Assembly: GCF_023734095.1 (NCBI RefSeq)
Contig: NZ_AP024620.1
Span: 1,546,501-1,610,500, forward strand
Reading direction: 5' to 3'
DNA length: 64,000 nt
Origin: Moorella sp. Hama-1
GTDB taxonomy: Bacteria; Bacillota; DSM-521; Neomoorellales; Neomoorellaceae
Part shown: in pieces, positions 7,953 through 16,379 of the stretch
Layout: every line of letters begins with the position of its first letter
Position numbering within the stretch: the first letter of the stretch is position 1
Program-made: the position numbers and the translations under genes
Notes under the pieces: model-generated
Database searches by the model: none
Told to the model about the DNA's origin: nothing
What the model saw: only the letters and a program-made list of their open reading frames with translations

Positions 7953-8591
7953 ATGCTCTGGCCGTTACTGTTCCTGTTTTTATTTATCCCCATGCTCCTG
8001 GCCTCCATCTTTCTTAATCTGGCCGTCTTCTCCTTCGCCCGTTTGGGCCTCTCCCCAGCCGGGGCGATGTTATTGCTCTCAGCTTCAATCATCGGCGGCC
8101 TGATTAATATCCCCATTTCCCGCCGCCGGCTCCATATCGAGGAGCGTCGTTACGGCCCCTTCCCCTTCTTTTTCTACTACCCACCCCAGGTGAGCTACCA
8201 GCTCCTTTGCATCAATGTCGGTGGGGCGGTGATCCCCATTCTCTTTTCCCTGCACCTCTTGACTACCAGAGCTCCTCTGGTACCCGCCCTGCTGGCCACC
8301 CTCATTGTTACCGTAGTCGCCAAACTCCTGGCCCGGGTGGTCCCGGGAGTAGGTATCTCTATTCCTACCTTTATCCCGCCCATAGTAGCCGCCCTGGCGG
8401 CCGTCATCGTCGCTCCCCATAACGCAGCCCCCGTGGCCTATATCGCCGGAGCCCTGGGGACCCTCCTGGGGGCAGATATCCTCAACCTGGGAGCCATTTG
8501 CCGGCTCCAGTCCCAGGTGGTCAGTATCGGCGGCGCCGGTGTCTTTGACGGCATCTTCCTGGTGGCCCTGGCGGCAGCCCTGCTGACTTAA
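7953..8591 (+). CDS. DUF1614 family membrane protein (first copy)
   Basis: This 212-residue protein is largely hydrophobic, with about six predicted membrane segments. It carries motifs shared with the second copy at 48118-48870: INIPISRRR, INVGGAVIPI and, near the C-terminus, GGAGVFDGIFLVALAAALL. It therefore belongs to the DUF1614 family, whose function is unknown to me. A weak GGGGTGAG precedes the ATG at 7953. It sits in the nitrogen gene region, between the second glnA and asnB, but no ANTAR motif precedes it. It could be a small transporter or a structural membrane protein. No catalytic motif is visible. Confidence 0.8.
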   Translation: MLWPLLFLFLFIPMLLASIFLNLAVFSFARLGLSPAGAMLLLSASIIGGLINIPISRRRLHIEERRYGPFPFFFYYPPQVSYQLLCINVGGAVIPILFSLHLLTTRAPLVPALLATLIVTVVAKLLARVVPGVGISIPTFIPPIVAALAAVIVAPHNAAPVAYIAGALGTLLGADILNLGAICRLQSQVVSIGGAGVFDGIFLVALAAALLT

Positions 8592-8624
8592 ACCCCACAG
8601 GATCAGGGCACGTTTTCTAAAGCG

Positions 8625-8745
8625 AACTATAAAAATATAGGTTGCGGCAAGGGACTGGGTTACAGGCGAAGGGCGACTTGGTTCGAGACGTAAGTAAACT
8701 CAGCGAAGCCGTAGAGAAGCGGCGGTGAACGGGATTAGGAAACGT
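8625..8745 (+). repeat. Dispersed repeat, fragment of module B
   Basis: This degraded piece of module B reads in the same sense as 4735-5240. Recognisable blocks are CGACTTGGTTCGAGACG, AACTCAGCGAAGCCG and CGGCGGTGAACGGGAT. It lies in the asnB leader region and lacks module A and the Shine-Dalgarno end. Confidence 0.7.
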
Positions 8746-8800
8746 GATTATGGGGGGTACTTTTTCCCGCCGGCGGCATAAGATCAATATGGAACCCGGC

Positions 8801-8847
8801 TGCAAAAGGGGTTGCAAGGGCGTGACCCCGGTGGGCAACGGCGTCCG
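8801..8847 (+). promoter_or_regulatory. Candidate ANTAR RNA motif in the asnB leader
   Basis: TGCAA/TTGCA (8801-8816, perfect) closes AAGGGG, and GGGC/GTCC (8833-8846, extendable by a wobble pair) closes AACGGC. Both loops have A1 and G4. The linker of about 16 bases is longer than in the other leaders here. No T-rich terminator follows. A later hairpin GGCAT/ATGCC just before the GGGGGG ribosome binding site holds CTCC in its loop, so control may be on translation. Confidence 0.55.
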
Positions 8848-8904
8848 GTGAGGGGCGGGTTTCAATCAAGGGCATCTCCGCTATGCCTACTGGGGGGATT
8901 TGGT

Positions 8905-10746
8905 ATGTGCGGAATTACCGGCTGGGTGGACTGGGAACAGGACCTCACCAGGCAAAGACCCGTCCTGGAAGCTATGACCGCCACCCTGGCCTGCCGGGGG
9001 CCGGATGCCACCGGGACCTGGATTTCACCCCGGGCGGCTCTGGGGCACCGCCGCTTAATTGTCGTTGACCCTGCCGGGGGCGGCCAGCCCATGGTCCGCC
9101 GCCGGGGTGACCAGACCTTTGTTGTTTCCTATAATGGCGAGCTTTACAACACCGAGGATATCCGGCGCGAACTCCTGGCCCGGGGGTATACCTTTCGCGG
9201 CCACTCGGACACGGAAGTTTTGCTGACGGCTTACATGGAATGGGGACCGGCCTGTGTGGACCATTTTAACGGCATCTTCGCCTTTGCTATCTGGGATGCG
9301 GCCGCGGAAAGCCTCTTTTTGGCCCGGGACCGGTTAGGAGTCAAACCCCTTTTTTATACCCTGTTTAATAGTACTTTTCTCTTTGGTTCGGAGTTGAAAG
9401 CCCTTCTAGCCCACCCGGCAGTCACGGCGGAGGTGGATGCCGAAGGCCTGGCCGAGGTCTTTGTCCTGGGGCCGGCCCGGACGCCGGGGCACGGGGTATT
9501 TCATAACGTGGCCGAATTAAAGCCCGGCTATTATATGATCTATGACCGGCAGGGCCTGCACTGGCACCAGTACTGGTGCCTGCAGAGTAACCCCCACCCG
9601 GACGACCTGGAGACAACCACCGCTAAAGTGCGCCAGCTACTGGAGGATACCGTGGAACGGCAGCTGGTAGCCGACGTACCTGTCTGCACCCTCCTCTCCG
9701 GCGGGCTGGACTCCAGCGCCGTTACCGCCTTCGCCGCCCGGACCTTTCAGGCCAGGGGCCAGGGTCCTGTCCATACCTGGTCGGTAGACTATGTCGATAA
9801 TGACCGCTACTTTCAGCCCAACCACTTCCAGCCCAACACGGACGCCCCCTGGGTGCAGCTGGTTTCAGAGCACCTGGGAACCACCCACCACTATGTTTAT
9901 ATTGATACCCCGGAACTGGTTAACTTCCTGAAGGCGGCCATGCGGGCCCGGGACCTGCCGGGTATGGCCGACGTGGATTCCTCCCTGCTCCTCTTCTGCC
10001 GGGAGGTAAAAAAGGAAGCCACCGTTGCCCTTTCGGGGGAGGCTGCCGATGAAGTCTTCGGCGGTTATCCCTGGTTCCGGAGTGAAAAGGCCCTGGCGGC
10101 CGACACCTTCCCCTGGAACCGAGCCGGCCAGGAGCGACTGCGTCTTTTATCCCCGGAGTTAAGAGCTGTGGTCCGGCCCGAGGAATATGTAGCGCGGCGT
10201 TACCGGGAGGCTCTGGAGGAAGTGCCTCGCCTGCCGGGGGAGGAGGCCAGGGCGGCCCGGCTACGAGAGATCTCTTACCTGAGTCTCACCCGTTTCATGC
10301 CGGTGTTGCTGGATCGTAAGGACCGTATGAGCATGGCTGCGGGCCTGGAGGTCCGGGTGCCATACTGCGATCACCGTCTGGTGGAGTATGTCTGGAATAT
10401 CCCCTGGGAGATGAAATTCGCCGGCCAGATGGAAAAGGGCATCCTGCGCCGGGCCCTGGAGGGTCTCTTGCCGGTGGAGGTGATCACCAGGCGCAAGAGC
10501 CCCTACCCCAAGACTTACAACCCGGCCTACCTGGAAGCCGTGGGCAACTGGATACTGGAGATCCTGGCGGATACCGCTTCGCCCCTGCTGCCTTTTATTG
10601 ATGTGCCGGCAGTGAAAGCCCTGGCCATGTCTCGGGAAGTCTTTAACCTGCCCTGGTTCGGCCAGCTTATGAGCGAGCCCCAGCTCTTTGCCTACCTGGC
10701 CCAGGTTGATACCTGGATGCGGGAGTACCGGGTGACGGTACGGTAA
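8905..10746 (+). CDS. asnB: Asparagine synthase (glutamine-hydrolysing)
   Basis: This 613-residue enzyme makes asparagine from aspartate, ATP and glutamine. Cys2 after the initiator Met (MCGITGWVDW) is the glutaminase nucleophile, which fixes the start at the ATG at 8905 behind GGGGGG. The N-terminal class II amidotransferase domain has RGPDATG and SYNGELYN. The synthetase domain has the pyrophosphate loop SGGLDSS (about 263-269) and SGEAADEVFGGYPWF. The gene stands alone, upstream of amt. Its leader carries an ANTAR-like hairpin pair, which would link asparagine synthesis to nitrogen status. A longer frame starting at 8812 would add residues before the catalytic cysteine and is rejected. Confidence 0.95.
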   Translation: MCGITGWVDWEQDLTRQRPVLEAMTATLACRGPDATGTWISPRAALGHRRLIVVDPAGGGQPMVRRRGDQTFVVSYNGELYNTEDIRRELLARGYTFRGHSDTEVLLTAYMEWGPACVDHFNGIFAFAIWDAAAESLFLARDRLGVKPLFYTLFNSTFLFGSELKALLAHPAVTAEVDAEGLAEVFVLGPARTPGHGVFHNVAELKPGYYMIYDRQGLHWHQYWCLQSNPHPDDLETTTAKVRQLLEDTVERQLVADVPVCTLLSGGLDSSAVTAFAARTFQARGQGPVHTWSVDYVDNDRYFQPNHFQPNTDAPWVQLVSEHLGTTHHYVYIDTPELVNFLKAAMRARDLPGMADVDSSLLLFCREVKKEATVALSGEAADEVFGGYPWFRSEKALAADTFPWNRAGQERLRLLSPELRAVVRPEEYVARRYREALEEVPRLPGEEARAARLREISYLSLTRFMPVLLDRKDRMSMAAGLEVRVPYCDHRLVEYVWNIPWEMKFAGQMEKGILRRALEGLLPVEVITRRKSPYPKTYNPAYLEAVGNWILEILADTASPLLPFIDVPAVKALAMSREVFNLPWFGQLMSEPQLFAYLAQVDTWMREYRVTVR

Positions 10747-10773
10747 AATCGATGTCTTCAGCTAAAAAAATCC

Positions 10774-10801
10774 TTGACAACCGGCGGGGTAACAGTATAA
10801 T
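10774..10801 (+). promoter_or_regulatory. Promoter of amt
   Basis: TTGACA at 10774-10779, a 16-base spacer and TATAAT at 10796-10801 form a near-consensus vegetative promoter. It begins a leader of about 300 bases before amt. Confidence 0.85.
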
Positions 10802-10810
10802 TAATTTAAA

Positions 10811-10848
10811 GCAAGCAAGGTTGTTTGCACAAGCGGGTAATGAGGCCC
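10811..10848 (+). promoter_or_regulatory. ANTAR RNA motif in the amt leader
   Basis: GCAAGC/GTTTGC (10811-10828) closes AAGGTT, and after six bases GGGT/GCCC (10835-10848, with a closing wobble pair) closes AATGAG. Both hexaloops have A1 and G4. The 3' arm of the second stem overlaps the terminator arm starting at 10845, so protein binding would release transcription into amt-PII. Confidence 0.75.
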
Positions 10849-10881
10849 CCGTACCACATCAGGTACGGGGGCTTCTCTTTT
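10845..10881 (+). terminator. Leader terminator of amt
   Basis: A perfect 11-bp stem GCCCCCGTACC/GGTACGGGGGC (10845-10855 with 10862-10872) is followed by CTTCTCTTTT. It lies 240 bases before amt and is therefore a leader terminator, not the end of asnB, which has its stop before the promoter. Confidence 0.9.
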
Positions 10882-10897
10882 ACGCCGCTGGAGTAAA

Positions 10898-10942
10898 GGC
10901 GCTCCTGGCCGGCAATCGGGTCGGCCGGGAGCCTTTGTTTAA
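10898..10942 (+). terminator. Second terminator-like hairpin in the amt leader
   Basis: GG(CG)CTCCTGGCCG pairs with CGGCCGGGAGCC around a 10-base loop and is followed by TTTGTTT. It could be a back-up terminator behind the ANTAR-controlled one. The remaining leader to 11115 shows nothing I recognise. Confidence 0.55.
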
Positions 10943-11115
10943 AGGTGGTGATGCCATCGTCAATTTAACCGGCGTCCGTTCATTTTATCTCCTTGTCCGG
11001 GGTTTCCGGCAAAAACTTTCTCACCTTCCCATAACCGCACACCGCGCCGGGAAACCCCATCTTTCATTTTTGTGGGCAATGCCGTCCAAATATTTTCTCA
11101 GAAGGAGGCTCCCAC

Positions 11116-12741
11116 ATGAGGCGTTTTGAATTGAAAAAATCCGTCATAATTTATGGATTAATCCTGGCCGCTGTGCTCATCCTTTACCTGGCCCTGCCGG
11201 CCTGGGCCGGGGACCCCACCGGAGCAAATACCGGTAGTGCCGCAGATATTGCGGCCGCCCAGAGCGGTGCACCGACCCTGGAAGAATTGGCGACGGCAGC
11301 GGGAAAGTTAAAGATAGGACTTAATTTTGTCTGGACCCTCCTGGCCGGTTTCCTGGTCTTCTTTATGCAGGCCGGTTTTGCTCTGGTGGAAACCGGTTTT
11401 ACCCGCGCTAAAAACGCCGCCCATACCATGGCCATGAACCTCATGGTCTTTCTGGTCGGCGCGGTGGGTTTCTTCGTCCTTGGCTTCGGCCTGATGTTCG
11501 GCGGCCTGGGGGCGGTAGCCAACCTGGGCGGCACGCCGTCCTTAGTTCATGAGTTGACTGCCGGCGGCTGGGGACTCCTGGGCCTGAAAGGCTTTTTCCT
11601 GAATGGCGATGCCTATGACGTCGGCGTCTTTGCCCTCTTCCTTTTCCAAATGGTCTTTATGGATACGGCCGTGACTATCCCCACCGGCGCCATGGCCGAA
11701 AGGGTAAAATTCGGCGCCATTGTCCTGGGCTCCTTCTTCATCGCCATGTTCCTTTATCCCATCTTTGGCAACTGGGTCTGGGGCGGCGGCTGGCTGGCCC
11801 AACTGGGGGCGAAACTAGGCCTCGGCCACGGTGCCGTCGACTTTGCCGGTTCTGGTGTCGTCCACTCCATCGGCGGTGCGGCCGGCCTGGCGGGTGCCCT
11901 GATCCTGGGACCGCGCCTGGGTAAATACCGGGACGGTAAACCGGCGGCCATCCCCGGTCACGATATTCCCATGGCTGTCCTGGGAACCATCATCCTCTTC
12001 TTCGGCTGGTTCGGCTTTAACCCCGGCAGCACCCTATCCGGCGGTGACCTGCGTATCGCCGTGGTGGCTGTCAACACCATGATGGCCGGGGCTGTCGGGG
12101 GCCTGACCTCCATGCTTTACACCTGGTGGCGCCAGGGCAAGCCGGATCCCTCCATGATGTGCAACGGCGTCCTGGCCGGGCTGGTGGCCATTACTGCTCC
12201 TTGCGCCTTTGTTAACGCTCCCGTAGCCTGCCTCATCGGCGCCGTGGCCGGTGTCCTGGTGGTCTGGAGCGTATATTTCTTCGATCATGTCGTCAAGGTC
12301 GATGACCCGGTGGGCGCCATCTCCGTCCACCTGGTGAACGGCCTCTGGGGGCTCCTGGCGGTAGGTCTCTTTGCCGACGGCACCTACGGTGCCGGCTGGA
12401 ACGGCGTCGGCGTCGACAGCTATCTGGGGGTAGCCGGCCAGGGGGTTACCGGCCTCTTTTACGGTGATCCCACCCAGTTTGTGGCCCAGCTGATCAACAT
12501 GGTGGTAGTTTTTATCTGGGGCTTCGGTGCTTCCTATGTATTTTACAAGGTACTGGATCGGGTTATGGGTATCCGCGTTAAACCCGAGGCCGAGGATGAG
12601 GGCCTGGATATCCCCGAAATAGGCGCCCTGGCCTACCCCGACTTCATGCTGACCTTCAGCGATGCCTACAGCCCTGAACCAGCACCGGCCGGCAAGGCTG
12701 CTTACGCCCCACAGCGGCAGGAAATCCCGGTGCGCAATTAA
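11116..12741 (+). CDS. amt: Ammonium transporter
   Basis: This 541-residue Amt/Mep/Rh channel takes up ammonium. It starts with a signal-peptide-like hydrophobic segment (about 9-31, ending LPAWAGD), followed by a polar stretch and then about eleven membrane helices. The pore histidines are in SGVVHSIGGAAGLAGA and ISVHLVNGLWGLLAVG. The cytoplasmic tail of about 60 residues follows GIRVKPEAEDEGLDIPE, which fits interaction with the PII protein encoded 64 bases downstream. The ATG at 11116 follows AAGGAGG. The transcript begins at a strong promoter and passes through an ANTAR-controlled terminator, so expression probably needs the activated ANTAR protein. Confidence 0.95.
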   Translation: MRRFELKKSVIIYGLILAAVLILYLALPAWAGDPTGANTGSAADIAAAQSGAPTLEELATAAGKLKIGLNFVWTLLAGFLVFFMQAGFALVETGFTRAKNAAHTMAMNLMVFLVGAVGFFVLGFGLMFGGLGAVANLGGTPSLVHELTAGGWGLLGLKGFFLNGDAYDVGVFALFLFQMVFMDTAVTIPTGAMAERVKFGAIVLGSFFIAMFLYPIFGNWVWGGGWLAQLGAKLGLGHGAVDFAGSGVVHSIGGAAGLAGALILGPRLGKYRDGKPAAIPGHDIPMAVLGTIILFFGWFGFNPGSTLSGGDLRIAVVAVNTMMAGAVGGLTSMLYTWWRQGKPDPSMMCNGVLAGLVAITAPCAFVNAPVACLIGAVAGVLVVWSVYFFDHVVKVDDPVGAISVHLVNGLWGLLAVGLFADGTYGAGWNGVGVDSYLGVAGQGVTGLFYGDPTQFVAQLINMVVVFIWGFGASYVFYKVLDRVMGIRVKPEAEDEGLDIPEIGALAYPDFMLTFSDAYSPEPAPAGKAAYAPQRQEIPVRN

Positions 12742-12805
12742 GCAGAGGCCTCCCCGGTAACTGGGTATGGCAAATGAGTGGTAAAGAAGTTGGGAGGGTA
12801 GTTTT

Positions 12806-13144
12806 GTGAAAAAAATCGAAGCCATCATCCGCTCCTCGCGCCTGGAGGCCGTCAAAGAAGCCCTGGGCAAGTACAACATCCACGGCCTGACGGTCACCCA
12901 CGTCCTGGGATGCGGCCTCCAGCGAGGCCAGACGGAGTATTATCGCGGCAACCTGTATACCGTTAACCTGTTGCCCAAGGTAAAACTGGAGATTATCGCC
13001 TTGGACCACCGGGTGCCGGAAATAGTGGAGATAATCTCCCGAGAAGCCCGGACCGGTGAAATCGGTGACGGTAAAATCTTTATCTATCCCGTGGAAACTG
13101 CCATTCGCATTCGCACGGGCGAACAGGGCGAAGACGCCATCTAA
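12806..13144 (+). CDS. Nitrogen regulatory protein PII (GlnB/GlnK type)
   Basis: This 112-residue PII trimer subunit senses 2-oxoglutarate and ATP/ADP, and here most likely gates the Amt channel encoded before it. The T-loop (about 37-55, GLQRGQTEYYRGNLYTV) keeps the Tyr51 position. The B-loop is REARTGEIGDGKIFIYPV. The start is the GTG at 12806 behind GGGAGGG. The amt-PII pairing points to GlnK function. Whether Tyr51 is uridylylated cannot be told from this window. A strong terminator follows the gene. Confidence 0.93.
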   Translation: MKKIEAIIRSSRLEAVKEALGKYNIHGLTVTHVLGCGLQRGQTEYYRGNLYTVNLLPKVKLEIIALDHRVPEIVEIISREARTGEIGDGKIFIYPVETAIRIRTGEQGEDAI

Positions 13145-13183
13145 CTATTTATCCAGGCCATTCCTCCTTCATAATATATTACG

Positions 13184-13212
13184 GGCCCGGGTAATCCCGG
13201 GCCTGCATTTTT
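13184..13212 (+). terminator. Terminator of amt-PII
   Basis: GGCCCGGG-TAAT-CCCGGGCC at 13184-13203 is followed by TGCATTTTT. It separates the amt operon from the convergent amidohydrolase gene. Confidence 0.9.
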
Positions 13213-13239
13213 AAAGAGCAAAACGTCAGTCTAAAAATT

Positions 13240-14604
13240 TTAACTCCCCTTACGTTGGAGTTCTACCAAGCTCCTGGCCACTGAGTGGGCCCGGTTTCTA
13301 ATTTTGCGGGTATCCATGGTTAAAAGCTCGCCGTTGTGGACTATAATTTTTCCGTTAACAATGGTTGTATTGACGATATTACAGTTGCCGCAACAGACTA
13401 AAGCTACTACCGGATCGTGGCAACCGGTGAAGGCGATATCGTCGAGGTCTATGAGGACGATGTCGGCGGCTTTATCTATTTCAATACTCCCGGTATCATC
13501 CCGTCCCAGTACCGCCGCTCCTCCCCGGGTGGCTAGTTTAAGTACCTGATAGGCGGAAAGTCCTTGATCGCCATAATATAAATGGCTTAAAAGATAGGCG
13601 CGCTTTACTTCTTCCCAAATGTTGGAGGCATCATTGCTGGCGCTACCATCCACAGCGATACTCAGCTTAACCCCTGCTTTTAAAAGTTCACTGGTCCGGC
13701 AAATACCGCTCCCCAGCTTCATATTAGATGAGGGGCAATGGGCGACCCCGGAACCGGACAGTCTTTTAATCTCCGCGTCATTCAGGTGAATGGCATGGGC
13801 GAACCAAACATCGGGCCCCGTCCAGCCTAGATCTGCCATTAACTCTGCCGGCCGGCGATTGTAATTTTCCAGGCAGTATTTCTCTTCATCTTTCGTTTCT
13901 GCCAGATGGGTATGGAGCATTACCTGTTTCTCCCGGGCCAAATCCCTGGCCTGCTTCATGAGATCCAGGCTTACCGAAAAGGGTGAGCAGGGGGCAAGGG
14001 CTATTCTCAGCATGGCATAGGGTTCTGGATGATGGTATTTTTCTATCAGCCTGAGGGAGTCTTCTAAAATGACATCTTCTTTTTGGACAACGGCATCAGG
14101 GGGCAACCCGCCCTGGTTTTGGCCTTTGGACATTGAACCTCGCGTGGCGTGAAAGCGGATTCCCAGCTCCTGTGCTGCCTGAATCTCGCTATCAATTAGG
14201 TTGCCAGCCTTACCGTCTGGAAAGACATAGTGATGATCGGCCGTCAGGGTACAACCGGTGTGCAACAGTTCACTCATTCCAACTAGGGCTCCATAATAAA
14301 CGGCTTCCGGCGTTAGATGGCGCCAGAACTGATAAAGGCCGGTAAGCCAGGAAAAGAGGGGCATATCCTGTACTTCCGGCAATCCCCGGAAGAGGGTCTG
14401 GTATAAATGGTGATGGGTATTTACCAGGCCCGGTATGGCTATCATGCCATTCCCGTTCAGGGTAGCAACTTGATGGTTTGTCTTTAAATTTTTACCTAGA
14501 GAAACGATCTTCGGACCCTCGATTAAAATGTCGGCATCGTTTAAGACTTCGTCTTGATCATTACAAGTGACTACATACGATATGTTTTTTATTAATAATG
14601 CCAT
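13240..14604 (-). CDS. Amidohydrolase of the 8-oxoguanine deaminase / hydroxyatrazine hydrolase type
   Basis: This 454-residue protein of the amidohydrolase superfamily deaminates a purine-like ring. Metal-site motifs are NTHHHL (about 63-68), HTHLAET (about 234-240), HAIHL (about 269) and VDGSASNDASN (about 321-331). The segment HATRGSMSKGQNQGGLPPD is characteristic of 8-oxoguanine deaminases, and I favour that over guanine deaminase. It is the last gene of the GntR-BMP-ABC-phosphorylase operon, so its substrate is probably the base released by the phosphorylase encoded before it. The ATG at 14604 follows AGGAGG at a somewhat long spacing. The exact substrate is inference. Confidence 0.82.
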   Translation of the reverse strand: MALLIKNISYVVTCNDQDEVLNDADILIEGPKIVSLGKNLKTNHQVATLNGNGMIAIPGLVNTHHHLYQTLFRGLPEVQDMPLFSWLTGLYQFWRHLTPEAVYYGALVGMSELLHTGCTLTADHHYVFPDGKAGNLIDSEIQAAQELGIRFHATRGSMSKGQNQGGLPPDAVVQKEDVILEDSLRLIEKYHHPEPYAMLRIALAPCSPFSVSLDLMKQARDLAREKQVMLHTHLAETKDEEKYCLENYNRRPAELMADLGWTGPDVWFAHAIHLNDAEIKRLSGSGVAHCPSSNMKLGSGICRTSELLKAGVKLSIAVDGSASNDASNIWEEVKRAYLLSHLYYGDQGLSAYQVLKLATRGGAAVLGRDDTGSIEIDKAADIVLIDLDDIAFTGCHDPVVALVCCGNCNIVNTTIVNGKIIVHNGELLTMDTRKIRNRAHSVARSLVELQRKGS

Positions 14605-14649
14605 TAACCGTTGTTTTTCCTCCTTGCCAGGCCTGCTTTGCCGCCTCCG

Positions 14650-15435
14650 TTATTGTCCTTGTCCCTTCCGGATCTGCTCATAATTGTAGATGGTTTCTAA
14701 CACTACCTGTATCTCTTTATTCCAACCCTCAACCAGCCGGGTATTCTCAGTTTCATAAACGACCTCGCCGGTTACTAAGTTACCAGAGACAGCGCAGATG
14801 CTGGCAGCCTTTTTTTGTCTCATATGGGCTACTGTAAAGATTGCCGAGCTTTCCATTTCTACGTTGGTGATACCGAGAGCGGTTAATTTTTGAATCCATT
14901 CCTGGGTTTCCCCATAGAAACTATCGTCGGAAGCACAAATACCCACGTGGAGACCATAATCAAGTTTTTCCTTAAGTCGGCGGGCCGTGTCGATTAATAC
15001 ACTGGTAAATTCAAAGTCCGGTACAGCCGGAAACCCATCCGGCACATAGAACCTGGAGGTACCTTCATTTTTCATAGAACCGCAGGAAATAATTAAATCA
15101 CCCAGGGCAATATGCGGCTGTAAAGCAGCAGAACTGCCAATGCGAATGAATACCTCGGCTCCTACATTAGCTAACTCCTCAACAGCAATGGACGCAGAAG
15201 GACAGCCTATTCCGGTGGAAGTTACGCTGACCTGGATGCCCTTGTAATAACCGGTAAAAGTTCTATATTCCCTGTTATTGGCTATCAGTCTGGCGTTATC
15301 CAGGTATTTGGCGACGCGATCACTACGGGCGGGATCACCTGGTAGAAGAACGTATTTGCCGACATCGCCAGGTTTAACACGTAAATGGTACTGGATCTTT
15401 CCTAGTGTCACTTCAACTTTGTTCAGTATGGACAT
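14650..15435 (-). CDS. Nucleoside phosphorylase (uridine/purine nucleoside phosphorylase, NP-I family)
   Basis: This 261-residue protein splits nucleosides with phosphate into base and ribose-1-phosphate. It has the NP-I phosphate-site motif LLPGDPARSDRVA (about 30-42), VTSTGIGCPSASIAVEEL (about 71-88), IRIGSSAALQP and the ribose-site NVEMESSAIFTVA. The sequence is closer to uridine phosphorylases than to trimeric purine phosphorylases, but the neighbouring purine-type deaminase suggests a purine nucleoside substrate. The ATG at 15435 follows GGAGGAAATACTG. It lies between the permease gene and the deaminase gene in one operon. Confidence 0.87.
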   Translation of the reverse strand: MSILNKVEVTLGKIQYHLRVKPGDVGKYVLLPGDPARSDRVAKYLDNARLIANNREYRTFTGYYKGIQVSVTSTGIGCPSASIAVEELANVGAEVFIRIGSSAALQPHIALGDLIISCGSMKNEGTSRFYVPDGFPAVPDFEFTSVLIDTARRLKEKLDYGLHVGICASDDSFYGETQEWIQKLTALGITNVEMESSAIFTVAHMRQKKAASICAVSGNLVTGEVVYETENTRLVEGWNKEIQVVLETIYNYEQIRKGQGQ

Positions 15436-15458
15436 CAGTATTTCCTCCTTGCAAAATC

Positions 15459-16379
15459 TTAGTTTTGATTTAAGTTGTATATCTTGCCATCATGGGCCGG
15501 GCCCCTGGCATGCTTGGAGACAAAAGCTAGAACTAAAAGGGTAGTTATATAAGGTATTGCTTCAACTAGCTGGGCCGGTACCGACAATCCCTGGGTATTA
15601 AGCTGCCAGGCTAGTACATAACCAAAAAAAAGCGAGGTCAGGAGGGAACCTAGCGGCGTCCAACGACCAAAAATCATGGCCGCCAGGGCTATAAACCCGC
15701 GGCCGGCCGTCATATTCTTCGTGAAGACATTGAGCATCCCTATCGAAAGGAAGGCACCGGCAAGTCCCGCTAGAGCACAGCCAACAATTACGCTAGCATA
15801 CATATAGTTCACGACCGGGATTCCTAAGGATTGGGCAGCATAGGGGTTTTCACCAATGGAACGAAGGCGTAAACCCGTTTTGGTGTAGTATAAAAAGATA
15901 TGGCTTAAAACTATTAGAACCAGGCCCAAGACGGTTAAATAACTCATGCTTTGAAGGATAAACCCCAAAAAGGGAATCCCACTGAAGCTTGCCCCCAGGG
16001 TACCGATCTTGGGGCAGGTAGGAGACTGGCCTTTATTGCCAAACAAATACTGCAATAAAAAGACCGTCACGCTGGAAGTTAAAATATTGATTGAAACCCC
16101 GCTAATGACGTGATCGGCTTTAAAACCTACACAAATCACTGCATGCAGGATACCCAGAACTGCACCCACTAGTAAGGCGATTATTACCCCTAGCCATGCT
16201 GACTGGCTGTAGTAAGAAGCGATAGCCGCAGCAAAAGCGCCTGCCAGCATGATGCCATCCAGGCCGACATTGACGATCCCTACCCGTTCGCAGAAAAGCC
16301 CGCCCAGCGCACCTATAAACAGGGGAGTAGCGATGGTCAGAGTAGAAGATAGAAGACTGGCCGAAAAAAACTCACTCAT
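15459..16379 (-). CDS. ABC transporter permease, BMP-type nucleoside importer (second permease)
   Basis: This inner-membrane permease of about 306 residues has roughly eight to ten hydrophobic segments and the family motif ERVGIVNVGLDGIMLAGAFAA near the N-terminus. It forms a heterodimer with the permease encoded upstream and imports nucleosides, as in the NupPQ/BmpC type. The ATG at 16379 (MSEFFSASLL) has GAGGGGTG at a good distance, so it is preferred over the GTG at 16388. The gene overlaps the preceding permease gene by a few bases. Confidence 0.9.
   Translation of the reverse strand: MSEFFSASLLSSTLTIATPLFIGALGGLFCERVGIVNVGLDGIMLAGAFAAAIASYYSQSAWLGVIIALLVGAVLGILHAVICVGFKADHVISGVSINILTSSVTVFLLQYLFGNKGQSPTCPKIGTLGASFSGIPFLGFILQSMSYLTVLGLVLIVLSHIFLYYTKTGLRLRSIGENPYAAQSLGIPVVNYMYASVIVGCALAGLAGAFLSIGMLNVFTKNMTAGRGFIALAAMIFGRWTPLGSLLTSLFFGYVLAWQLNTQGLSVPAQLVEAIPYITTLLVLAFVSKHARGPAHDGKIYNLNQN

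Noticed and set aside
10908-10925. Third hexaloop (AATCGG) in the amt leader as an ANTAR target
   Set aside because: Position 4 is C, not G, and the stem is part of the second terminator-like hairpin.
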